This document shows, piece after piece, positions 1 through 12,600 of a DNA stretch of 64,000 bases (the stretch's first letter is position 1; each line of letters starts with the position of its first letter). This DNA is from Paguma larvata. Lineage: Eukaryota; Chordata; Mammalia; Carnivora; Viverridae. Both the position numbers and the translations under genes were made by a program. The notes beneath the pieces are model-generated. The model saw only the letters and a list, made by a program, of their open reading frames with translations. It searched no databases and was not told where the DNA came from. The DNA lies in NCBI GenBank assembly GCA_030068075.1, contig CM057825.1:79003123-79067122 (forward strand), in the 5' to 3' direction.

Positions 1-930
1 GACAATCTGGCTAAGCTACTGACTGGGTCCTCCCGGTGAACTCGGGTCAACCTGCACATGTCTCTTTCCTTTCATTCTGAAATCCTCTCTCCCTAGATTA
101 GCTATTCCTGAATTGACCCCACGACTGGAGACAACTCCATCCTGCTTTGGGACTCTTTGGAAACCTTTTGGCCCAGGTAGAATCCAGGATCTCATGGAGC
201 ACAATGAGGTGCCAAGTCAAGGTCAATTGCACCAATTATAATGCAAAGATATGCAAGCTACTTTATGGATGGTAGTTCCATTAAGTTGGGAAAACTCCTT
301 CTCTAGCTAGTCCTACCCCTATACAACAAACTTACGATTGCCTTTTATTTCCCACAGAGAGCAGAGGGAATAGGATTCCCACCACTGGGAGAAAAATGTT
401 GGGAAAATTAAAATGGACAACTGCATACTACTTTTTCAGGGATGCAGTCTGAATCTCCAAGGAAACAGTCTGTTCATTTTGGAACCAAAGTTTTAAAATT
501 CTAAAGCTATAAATAAAGTCATATCTAAACCAGTGGTCTTTACCTTTTTCCTGAAGCACCCATATCTATGCATGTCCACATAACATATCATCTAACATCT
601 CAAGGGTCCCAGGACCTCCTGTGGCTCATGCATGTATTCCAAATAAAGAGACTCAGACCTTGATAAATGCAGAACTATTTCCGGGAAAGTTCGTGGTATA
701 TGACTCAGGGTCTGTTTTTGGGGCAGGCTGGCTTTGATGAGGTCTTGGACTTGAAATGACTACATTGACACAATGCTTGTTCCTCATGATAAATGGCGAT
801 GTTGGCTGTGAAGACATCTGTGAGTGTCGTGATTTCCCATGTGTAACTGGTGTCAAGCCAATGACTCATGCATGACTACGGACCATGGAGATCCCCATGG
901 ATTGCTACTATACATGGCATCTTTGAGCTG
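1..930 (-). other. LYPD6: LYPD6 3' UTR and possibly downstream flank
   Basis: This stretch follows the stop codon on the minus strand. I see no interspersed repeat in it and no coding frame. One AATAAA on the minus strand at 349-344 could be a polyadenylation signal. The transcript may instead run beyond the window, since long 3' UTRs are common for this gene class. The true 3' end is not resolved. Confidence 0.6.
344..349 (-). terminator. Candidate polyadenylation signal AATAAA
   Basis: The plus strand reads TTTATT, so the gene strand reads AATAAA, about 580 nt after the LYPD6 stop codon. It is the only canonical hexamer I noticed in the visible 3' part on that strand. No transcript evidence is available, so this is a weak call. 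Confidence 0.3.
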
Positions 931-1098
931 CTACAATGTGAGTCCCAACCACACCCACAAGAAGGACACAATCACTGACATGCAGTGTGGGTGCCCATTT
1001 GTCTGATTTATGGGTGACGTTGTGGCAAATGTGGCATCGGTTTCATTTCGGGGGAGTGGCAAGTTACAGATATTTCCTTCACAACAGGAAGTGCAGAC
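931..1098 (-). CDS. LYPD6: LYPD6 last coding exon: end of LU domain, stalk, GPI signal, stop
   Basis: The acceptor is CTTTCTTTCAG|GTC. The 168 nt encode residues 117-171 and TAG at 933-931. The start, [12 protein letters not shown], closes the three-finger domain. It is followed by the threonine- and asparagine-rich stalk with two N-glycosylation sequons, then a small-residue region around N147-G151 that suits GPI cleavage, then a hydrophobic C-terminus ending WVWLGLTL. The exact omega site cannot be settled by eye. The exon continues as 3' UTR toward position 1. Confidence 0.95.
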   Translation of the reverse strand, partial: VCTSCCEGNICNLPLPRNETDATFATTSPINQTNGHPHCMSVIVSFLWVWLGLTL

Positions 1099-3630
1099 CT
1101 GAAAGAAAGGAAGAGAAATAGAAGGGTGATGAGAAGCTGGCAGATCTTGGAAGGAGGCAAAGATTTTGGAAGGAACTGTCTCCCTCACAGTAAGATTGAC
1201 ATGAAAATGACCTGTTCTACAAAAGAGGCACCAACTCTGCATTTAAGGAAGTGGGATGAGACTTCATCTGGAAGCAATGTGGCCAAAATGAAACCCTGCT
1301 GGACTAAGCTCAAGGAACAGGAGTTCTGCTTTTGACATCCCACCATGTGCTTATTACATGGTTCTACAACTTTCCTAGGTCCCAGCTTTTCCATCTGACT
1401 AATGGGAGTTATAATACCCTACATCTCAAAGAAACCCTTTCTGACTACTTGGGGGAAACTGTTCAGAGGGTAAACTTTCACTTGCCAAATTTTCACAGTG
1501 TAAGTGAAGTGGAAACAACCCAACTTAAACTACACTATTTACTTTAACTAGAACTGTCTACATAATTATCGCCATTCTTGTGGGTGAGTTAAAGTTTGAA
1601 GGGTTTGCATTAATGCAATTACTCCTGCTTTATACTACTTTATTCACGGACCATAAGAAAGAAATCTAAAGGATTGTTGACAGAAATTATTTGGGGCCAC
1701 GGCTACCCAAAGGACAGATTAGCAGGTTCCATATCACCGGCAGCCTATTAGAAATGCAGAATCTCAAACCTCGCCCCAAATTTAGCAAATCAGAATCTGC
1801 ATTTTAAAAAGATCCTCAAGAGGCTCATATGCACAGTAATATTTGGAAAACTGTCTGATGGCAAATATCCCATTCAGTCATTACCCTGCAGGGATTTGAG
1901 TCTGGTCACAGTTGACATGGGCTAGGGAGACATATTATAATGTTGAGTGGAGAAACTGAAGGTCAGAAGTGAGTTTGAATTCCGTAGACAGAATTACCAG
2001 CCATGTGACCTTAGCACATGATGTCACTTCTCTGATCTTTAACTTGATTCATGGTAAAGTAGTTGCAATAATGCCTGAGAGCCTACCTTGCTGGAAGTAG
2101 GGTGAGGGATAGGTAAAACCCTCAAATTTAGCTTTTATATTTCAAACCAGGATCAAGTTGGTAGATTATAATTTAAAATTTAATTCTTAGTGTATTCCAC
2201 AAGTTGGTAGAAAATTAAGTGTCTTCTTGAAGCCCCTATTAAATGTGCCGTTCCAGGGTATTGAGAGTAGAAGTTGTTTCCGACCACCAGGAAGGCAGCC
2301 TGATGGGGAGAAGTGAGCCAACTCCAAATAAAGGCCAAGGCCTGCCTGATATACAAGATTATGTGTGGAGCCAGCTCTGAACCACCAGCAGGAAGAGTCA
2401 GGGGCATTCTCCACTCCAACCACAAATCAGGCTGCCTTTCTCTGGTTCTTCAGATTCTCCTTCAGGGCTGCACTTGAAGTTCACTTTTATATTGAGTGCT
2501 TCCATATAGGCAGAGTTTAAGGGGGAGCCAACCCACAAGGAGACGGTTCTCCCAATCACCTACTCAAATGATTCAAGAGTCAATGGATACCTTCCCCAAA
2601 TCAGCATTCCAATAAAGACATGAGCCTCACTTCACAGATAATCATCAATGCTAAACTGTCATGGCCATCCTCAGCTGATTGAATTGTTGCTACACCTGCA
2701 ATGTTTTACCATGAGGATGTAACTGATCCCTCGCTCCTCTTCCTTCCAGTGGCTTTTACTACTTTCTTCCGAGTAAAAAAGGGGATTATAATAACTTTCA
2801 ACACCCTCTTGGTGTTGTGTTTATATGATTTATACTGGTTTTCCTATGCTCTGGTATAAATTTTTATTCTTTTGGAGCAAACAGGAAAGGAGAATCTTCT
2901 CAGAATGGTATAAAGGCAGTCAAAAGCCAGGGTACGCCAGAGACTGGGAATTGGCTCATGAGCACGGGCTCGCATCTGTGGTGGAGGAAGACTAACTATG
3001 TTGTACCGGTCACTTGCTTTGTTGCCCAGACCTTGTGGCCTTCATGCTCAGAATCTCTGCAGCCAGTGGACAAGCACTCTTCCAGTGGAACGCAGCGTTT
3101 GGTGACAGAGATGCTGTTTCCTGTGACTTCCATTGTATGCTGGGTATAGCAGTATCTGGTCTCTGTCAACAGAGAAAATATGTTTCAACTGAGATGGGAA
3201 ATGTTAATCTGACCTGCCTGGAAGGGAAACAACAGAAGAGTCAGCATTACAAGTCCTAAAGAGATTTAACAGCATATGAGATGTACACTGTGTTGAGTTT
3301 ATGTCCAATCCCAAAGACGTCCTTGGAGAGACGCACTTCGCCTTGGTAGGAAGAGAGCCTTCTGAAGAATATTGGTCTCTTGGCCTGTCGTCATCCGCTT
3401 AAACCAAGATATAGTGGTATGACTCTTCGCCTTTCAATACATTTTGCCACCGTATTGATTTTTATTTTTAGGGGAGGAGAGGTCAGGAGGAATGATTAGG
3501 AAATGAGAATCAGCAGTTTTGGGGAAGCTAAAGGGTGAAAAAGTTCAAAGAATTCAGGGTTTAAAAAAAAGAAGTTAGGCAGGTAACAATGGTCTTCAAG
3601 GAGTTAAAAGACTATAGGAGAGGCGCGCGC

Positions 3631-3673
<43 letters not shown>

Positions 3674-6600
3674 GGAAACAGCTCTTCCCAAGTAAGAACT
3701 GAATCGTTAAAAACAGATTCATTTTATCTTGAGAAAATGATCTTACCCAAAAGAAAGAACTTCTTGACAATGAGCATAGCTAGATCCTGGGATTTATTAC
3801 AGAAGAAAACTAACCGAATGATGAAGGGGTTCCAAAATGGAGGGACATCATTTCTCCTTAGTATGATTTCAGCGTGTTCTAAAATGGCAGATGAAGATGG
3901 GCCATGAGGTAAGTTTCTAGACATCCCTCCAGGTCTTAGGAATCCAAAAACTTAAGATTTCTTCCAAACTACCATGGAGAATTTTTCTCTTTCAAATTTA
4001 AAGACTAAAGAAAAATGGCTTTGTCAAAGTAATTCTTTAAGGCCTCTAGGCAGTGTTCAGCTTTCTAAGCCTGGGATTTAGGAGAATGTTCCTGCTCCAC
4101 TTTCAGAATGAAAAAGAAAATGAATAATTCTTAAGAAATGTCACTGAGCTGTTTTTCATCCATATCTTGGACTCAACTTTGCATGCTTTATACATTTTGG
4201 ACATCTAGTGGCTAATATGGAATTATGACCTTCTATGATATTATTTATTAGGCAATAAAAATTCCCCCGGCCAGATTCTGTCACAATTTTGGCAGCTTTT
4301 AACCAAAGTGCTAATGTCCAAAGAAGAAAGCTTGAGAATTTTAGGCCCTGAGAATGACAGACCACACTGACACATCTTGAGAGTCATGAAAATCCAGGGG
4401 TTTTAATAATCTTCCTAACACCCACCACCTGACAGGAAGCTGAGTGACCTCTGATTGAGTCTCACTAAGCACGGAGATTTTCTTAATGGTTACACTATTG
4501 TGGGGGGTGTGCCTGGGCTGAGTCTGGTCAATGCCCTCCCCAAAATGCTGTCCCCACACTGTACCCTGACCAGAATTTTATTGGTGGGAATCAGGTCAAG
4601 GCAGTCCTAGCCAGCTCAGGGTCCTAGAGAGCTCTTTGGGAGTGAAGTACGGCCACCCTATGAGCTCAGGAAAAGTTGAACATTTTGCACCTGGCAATGA
4701 TTCTCCCAAAGCCCTAAAATATTTTAGAATTGGAGTGATTGTTTTTGTGATGGGGACCAGGTGGCGGCTCTCCTCTGCTTTTTAAAAAAATTTTTAAGCC
4801 TATGGCAGGTTTTAACAAATGGAGGCCAGTGGTCTGAGGGATTTACCACATTTCCCAAAGAGAACTGGTTTACTTCTTTGGTATCAGACTTGGACATTTA
4901 TGGCCATGACAGGTATCCCTTTCCCAATGCATCCCACCTTGAGATGTTCAAAAAAGCAATAAAGACAGGAATGTTCTTATCTCCTGTCTCCCCTTCATAC
5001 AGACAACCAGGAGCAGATGCCAGAGGTTTAATTGCTCCAAATGTAAATCTGAGCAGATAAGATCATACATTTATGGAATAAGTAAATCATTATATGGTTT
5101 CAGTTTTGGAGATTGGGTTTGTCCCTCAAGTATTACATTCTCTCATCTTCAGGTAGCTTTGAGTAGCAATTGATGAATGTGATGTAACTACTTTTTGTTC
5201 TTACTTTCATGCTCATAACAAACTCTCTTTTAATTTAATAATTGCAAATTTATTTCACTGCAGATGTAACAACTAACGAGGAAGACATGCCAAAGTCCAG
5301 TACCTAATAAGTTCTTTCTTGCCATCCTGAGGGTGGGGGGACAAAAATGATCAGTAATGAGGCTGGATAAAAAACTGTCCTGCACTCACCAAATCTGACC
5401 CTCAAAACGAAGATATTTTGAGAATACCCCATGACTTCCAGCAGCAGCAACCTCAGATCTGAAGTGTCATTTCCTTAGAAGTATCTATCCCACTTCTTAT
5501 CTTACGAAACCCCTGGGTGAGTTATGAAATGTTAATGCAAAACAAGATTCTGTAGTTAAGTAAGTTTTGGAAATATTCAAATAAAGTTGAACAGGTTTCT
5601 TCAGAGCGCAACATAGGAGAGCCTTGAATGTGTATTGTGATCTCCAAGGCAAGCAGGCAGCATTTCCCAAGCAGAACTAGGTGGACCACATGTAGCTTAT
5701 CACTGGGCTGTAGAATTGATAAAAAAAAAAAAGGGGGGGTTTCAGCTACGGAGCATTGCTCTCCATGCATTCTGAATAATCCTTGGGTTAGTAATGAGGT
5801 TATATGAGAATCAAGCCTGCTGATAACTTCACACTAAAAGGATTTCAAAGGCTTTTATCTAAAAGATAAAAGATGGATTTGAATTTCTACCAGGTTAGTT
5901 TCAGCCTCTAAAATCTCATATTCTGCAACAGCATGGTATTCCCAGAGGTTGTGAAACAAAAGTATTTTTCTGGAAGACCCACAGGCATGCAACTGAAAGT
6001 AGAACTCATTAAGAGAGCTTAATCGACTATTGGAAAACACAAAATTTATAATTTTCATGACATACACATACACAGAAATTCCATAACCTAGTTCTGAAAT
6101 CAAAAAAAGGTTCAAAACTAAGACCTAAATTTCCATTTGCCCACCAATATTCAGTTTCCACTAACAGAAACTGAATTTCAACAAAATATACATTAAATGA
6201 TTTGAATTAAAAACGACCGATTCTCTGGTAAAAGGCTTTCTCGCTACTCAGTTATTCCCTGTGGCTCCACTAGTTTTGGTTTCTTTGCAAACATATATAA
6301 TGATTAAAGTGATGCTTGAGAACAATGCACCTGTGTGCAAGAAAATTAATGGGAGGAAAATAACAGTAATCATAAAACTACAAATTATATTGAAAACATG
6401 AAAGTCCAGTAGCATCTGGCGGCATACTCCCAGGCTGATTCCTTACTGTGCCCTCAGTCCTTCACATCCAGCTATTTCCAGGTCCTCCTCTGCAATGACT
6501 TTGCCTCAGTATCCAACTGGATGCCCTTCTTCCATGTCTGACCCCAAAGGATTTTGTTGCAGCTCTTGGGTTCTACTATGTATGTCCTCTGTGTGATTCT

Positions 6601-9600
6601 CCTCGGATTCAGAGTTCTGTATTCTAGTCCTGCATGTCTAGTCACTTCTCTTCTAACACTTTCCCTAACCTGAATGTTGATATTCTCCCATGATCTGTTC
6701 TTGAGCCTCTTCTCTTCTCACTGAAGTGACCTCATCCAACCTCCAATGTTGTCTTCAGTCTGATTCTCTCTCCCGAACTATAGAACCAAATCTCCAGCTA
6801 TTTCCTGGACATTCCAAGCAGCACCTCAGACCTCACATATCTCAAATAAATCATATCTCTCCCCCCTTTGTTTATCTTTCAGTGTTTTTATCTCAGGAAG
6901 GGACATCCTGAGTCCTGAGATGTGGCACTTTCATCTCGGACTAGGAAATTCAGAATCAGCTCAGACTTCTCTTTCCAAGCCAGGTGTCTGCAAGTTCCCT
7001 GAAATGTCTCCATTATCCTAATCTTTCTGTTCCATTTTCCATTTTCCCAGTGTTGGAATTCATCATTTTCTGTCTCTTTGTCTCTAAGCTCTTTTCTTTC
7101 TGATGCAGGTGCCAGACAGCCGCCAGATGTATTGCTGAAACCAAGTTCAGATCATGCTACTCACTGTCTACGAGAGCTTGAGTGAACCCTAACTGAATAC
7201 TGCTAGGTTCATTTGGCCTACTGGAGTGGTCAGTAGGTGGCCTGTTATTCTCTCTCTTCCCCTGAAGCTGTGTGCCAAGAATATAGGAGTGGGGGCACCT
7301 GGGAGGCTCATTTGGTTGAGTGTCAGACTTTGGCTCAGGTCATGATCTCATGTTCCGTTTGTGAGTTTGAGCCCAGCATTGCGCTCTCTGCTGTCAGCAC
7401 CCAGCCCACTTCAAATCTTCTGTCCCCCTCTCTCCCTATCCCTCCCCTGCTCACAAGCTTGCTCTCTCTCTCTCCCTCTCCTTCTCTCTTTTAGAAAAAT
7501 ATAAAAGGATATAGGAGTAACTTCACTTCCTTGCTAGAAGCATTGATTACATTTATAATGCAGAGCTTGGCATTTGAAACTCAGCACTTATTATTATTCA
7601 ACGTTACCCTTGATCTAGGCCCCAGACTACCTCATCATTGCCTACTGGATACCTGGAGACACCACGTTACATCTTTTGATCATTCTTTACAACAAAAAAA
7701 TTTTCCTCTATCTTCTGCTCCTGGGAACCTATTCTTCAAGGTTCAATATAAATGTGATGAATTCTGTGAACCCTTCCTTGATTTTCCTCCCAACCGGGTT
7801 CATAGCCCTTCTTAGCTTCCTCATTTGGTATGTCTGGCTTTCCTTCTAGATCAGCATTTCTCAACATTGGCACGACTGATGTATTTTTTTTTCTTTTACT
7901 GGTTGATTTTTTTAATTAAACTTTTTATTTCAAGGTAGTTATAGATTCACATGAGTTTATAAGAAATAATAAGGAAGGATCTCATGTATCCTTCACCTGG
8001 TTTCCCCAAATGGCAACATATTGCGAAACTATAGTATAGTATCACAATCAGGATATTAATAGCAATGCAGTCAAGATACAAAACACTTCTACCTCCACAA
8101 GGATCACTCATGTCCACTTTTTATTCTCACATCCTCATCCCTCCTCTCCCCACCCCTCCTTAATCCTTGGCAACCATTAATCTGTGTTCCATTTCTATAA
8201 TTTTGTCATTTTAAGGATGTTATAAAAATGGGCTCATACAGTACATGAACTTTGGAGATTAGGCATTTTCATTCAGCCTTATTCACTTGAGAGTTATCCG
8301 GATTAATGTATGAAAATTTTATTTTTTTTCAGTTTGTTAATTTTTAATCCTGAGTATATTCCACACTGTGAATGTACCAAGGTTGGTTTAACCATTTACC
8401 CATTGAAAGGATATCTAGGTTAGGGATATTATTAATAAAACTGCTGTCAACACTTGTACAAAGGCTTTAATGTGAACACAGTTTTCATTTATCTGGGACA
8501 AATGTTCAGAAGGGGAAATACTAGGTTATATGGTAGGTGCCTGTTTCATTGTTTAAGAAACTGACCTACTGTTTTTTGAGAATGGCTATACTATTTTATA
8601 CTCCCACCCGCAATATACGTGAGATCTAGTTTCTCTAATTCTTACTGGCATTTGATGATGTTGCTATTTTTTTATTTTAGACCTTCTGATAGATGTATAG
8701 TGATATCTCATGTTTAATTTGCATTTTCTGAATGGCTAATGATGTTGAACATGTGTTTATTTGCCATCTGCTTATTTTCCTTGGTGAAATATCTGTTCGT
8801 GTTTTTTTGTCCATTTCTTACTTATTTTGTTTATTTTTTTTTTACTGTTGTGAGAATTCTTTATACATTTTAGATAACTAGTCTTTGTCAGATATTTGAT
8901 TAGCAAATATTTTATGTCAGTTTGTTGTTGGTCTTTTTATCCTCTTAACAGAATCCTATATAGAGCAAAAGGTTTTAATTTTGATAAAGTCCAATTTACC
9001 AATTTTTCCTTTTATGGATCATGCTTTTTATATCAAGTCTAAGAACTTTTTGCCTAGCCTTAGATCTCAAAGATTTCCTCCTGCGCTTTTTTCCTAAATG
9101 TCATGTAGTTTTCTATTTGACATTTAAGTCTATGATTAATTTTGTGTTAACTTTTGTAAGAAGCGTAATACTCAGGTTGAGGTTCGTTCTTTGCCCATGG
9201 ATGTCCAAATGCTCCAGCACGTTTGTTGAAGAGGCTCTTTCCCCTAGTGAACTGCATTTTGTTCCCTTGTCAAAAATAAGTTGGGCATATTTTTGAGTCT
9301 CTTTCTGAAATCTCCCTTCTGTTCCGTTGATCTATGTCTTTATCCTTCTAGCAATACCACAGTCCTGATTACTATAGCCGTATGATAAATCTTGAAAGAG
9401 GGTAGATTGGTTCCTCTCACTTTATTCCTTTTTCAGAACTGTTTCAGCTATTCTAGTTTCTTGCCTCGCCAAATAAATTGTATAATAATCTTGCCTAGAA
9501 CTACAAACAATTTTTCTAGAATTTTGATAGGAATTCTGTAAAACCTGCACATAAATTTGGACAGAATAGACGTCTTTACTATGCAAAGTCTTTCAATTCA

Positions 9601-12600
9601 TGTATATTGTCTCTCCATTTACTTAGATTTTCTTGGAATTCTTTCATTAGCATTTATAGTTTCAACATACAAGTCCTGCATGTGGTTTGTTAGACTTACC
9701 TTGAAGTATTTAATGTTTTAGAACCACTGTAAGTGGTATCATATTTTTAAATTCAATGACCATGTGTTAATCGATAGTATAGATGAGTACAATTGAATTT
9801 TGTGTCTTAATCTTAGTATTTTGTGACCTTGCTGAACTTAGAAACGCTAAGAGTTTTGTGTAGAAGTGTGAGGATTTTCTACTTAGAAAATTATCTCGTT
9901 TGTACCTGGGACAGTTTTATTTCTTCCTTTCCAATTTTTTATTTGTTTGTTTTTGTTTTGTTTTGTTGGCTTTTGGTACTTAGTCTAATTTTAGATTCAG
10001 GGTAATTCTAGATTCTAGATAAACTGCATAACAAAGTACCTTAGACTAGGTGACCTAAACAGCAGGAATCTATTTTTTCACAGTTCTGGAAGCTGAAAGT
10101 TTAAGTCATGGTGTCAGCAGGGTTGATTTCTTCTGAGGCCCCTTTCCTTGGCTCACAGATGGGCAACTTCTGTCTGTATCTTTTCTTTTCATGGTCTTTC
10201 ATCTGTGCGAGTCTGTGTCCCAATCTCCTCTTCATCACTGAACCTGAATTACTACTTTAAGGACCCTACCTCTAACTACTATCACATTCATAAATACTGG
10301 GGGTTAGGCTTCACATGTGAACTTTAAGGGTGGGGGGGAAACACCACTGAGCCTATAAGAGGATCCTTGGTGATAGAGATAGTAGCTGAAAGCAGTCATG
10401 TAAGAAGCCTCTGGGCTACTGAAAATAATCAATTTCTTAATCAGGGTGGTGCTTCCATGATGATATTTTGGTTTTTGTTTTCGTCTTGTCTTTTCCGAAA
10501 AAAAAAAAATCTTTCATACCTCCTAAGGACAGGTGATATATTAACATGAGGAACCTCTCTTTTAAAGCAAATCATTGAAATTCAGAAAGCTATGTGCTTA
10601 TAACCAGGCAAAGGCTGAAAAGGTGGTTGGGGAGGTATATAAAAGCAGTGATGGTAAACAGGCTCTTACAGAGGATGGTAGTTAAAATAAAAGTGATAAG
10701 ACAAAAACATCAAATAGATGCTTCCTATCTGAGGCAATTACGTTAATAGGAATCCTTGGGCAAAAACTGTGAAGTGCAGTAGGTTAGGCGATTTCTGGGT
10801 GTCAAAAGGAAACCATCTTGTTTAGGCTGATAGAACTTTTGGGTTAAAAATTACTGGAAAATGTCTTTTTTTTAAGTCTTTTTTAAAAGTTTATTTATTT
10901 TTGAGACAGACAGAGAGAGAGACAGAGACAGAGAATGAGTGCAGGAGGGGCAGAAAGAGAGGAAAACACAGAATTCAAAGCAGGCTCCAGCCTCTAAGCT
11001 GTCAGCACAGAGCCCAACGTGGGGCTCAAACTTATGAACTGTGAGATCATGACCTAAGCCAGTCAGAGGCTTAATCAACTGAGCCACCCAGGCGCCCCTG
11101 AAAAAGTTCTAAAAAAAGAGTAAATCTGGGAATTACAATGCCAGCTGAAATGAACTAGCTTGTACCTTCTTACCGACAAACCACAGAATAAAATTAAAAT
11201 AGCCAGATAAAATGAATGTAACCAAAATCTCTGTGAAAGCATGGGTGAGCTACCAAGGCAGATAGGATTTGAAGAGCAAGATAACAGTGAGACAAACAAC
11301 ACGCTGAGTTAAGCACGACATTCTATGCTTGTTCTCCCCTCAAGGCACCTGCTGACTCAAAAGTTGCACACGTGGAGGATGAGAAGCCAAGCAGAAAGCC
11401 TGGCCAAGGAGTAAAGAAGCTGAGCATGGCCTCTGTCGCTCTCAAGGGAATCGGGAGGCACAAACAGGAATTCAGAGCCAGCAGGCAGCCGGGAGAGATG
11501 GGATATATGGAGAAGTGAGGCTGGCAGTCTCGATACAGAATTCTAGGGTAACAGTTCTTTACTTGCAGTGCTTTAAAAATGTCATTCCATTAACTTCTAG
11601 CTTCTATCGTTTCTGTTAACACTAAGTGTTGGCAAGCTCGTCCAGCTACTGGCCCTCTCAGGCACTGCTGCGGAGAGTATAAATTGGTACATTCATTCTG
11701 GAAAACCGCTAGGCACTATCCGGTAAGGCCAAAGCACTGGGACAGACCTAGCGGAAACGCACGCATATGTGTAACAAAACACATGGACAAGTATGCTCAC
11801 GACACTCAAAAACTGCAGACAATTCAAACGTCCTGCTCACGACACTCAAAAACTGCAGACAATTCAAACGTCCATTAAGAGTGGAATGGAAGAATTTTAG
11901 TATATTCATATAATGATCTACTATACGTCTGTGAGGATAACTTGCGGGTCACAAAAACATGGATGAATTTCACACAGAAAATGAGAAAAAGAAAGTAACA
12001 CATTCTGTGATTCCATTGATAGATAGCTCAGTGATAGCAGTCACAATTCTGTCACCTCTGAGAGGTAGGGTGTAATGAGTTGGGAACCCTAGTGGCCTTC
12101 TGAGACTCTGTAGCTTAACGTGAGTGACAGACACATGGCCTGTGCACTTTGTGGAAATTCAATGAGCTCAGCACCTATGATCTATTTACTTCTGGTATAT
12201 ATGTTAAACTTTAAATTAAAAATTGTTTACTTTTAAAAAAAGGGAGGAAGTCTAAGGCTTCCATTTAGCAATATGACAAAACAGATCACCTGAACACCAT
12301 TTCATTACATAGCAGCCAAGAGTACTAGATAATATATAGTCAGTACTTTTTATAGATATACAAATGGAACTCTCCTGAAAGTAAAGGAAATTCCAAAAGC
12401 CAACACTAGGTTCTGAGTTCTCTACCCAGGATGGAGGTAGAGCTTGGAGATGTTAACAGATAAACTGTAAGAAGATGCAAGGTCTGGGGTCCTCATGGGG
12501 TTTAGAGCTAGAGCAGAGACCCCTGTGGAATGGTAGAAACCTCGAAGGGCTATATCCTAAGATTGCCTAAAAGAGAAAAAAAAATCTACCCTCAGGTAAA

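Larger units (their letters stand above)
1099..3031 (-). other. LYPD6 intron between the last two coding exons (1,933 bp)
   Basis: GT-AG intron. It holds a MER5-like DNA transposon remnant near 1720-1855 and a MIR near 1935-2090. The rest shows no recognisable element. Open frames here are short and lack coding features. Confidence 0.85.

Noticed and set aside
3014..3259. Plus-strand open frames over 2958-3259
   Set aside because: They are antisense shadows of the LYPD6 exon at 3032-3162.
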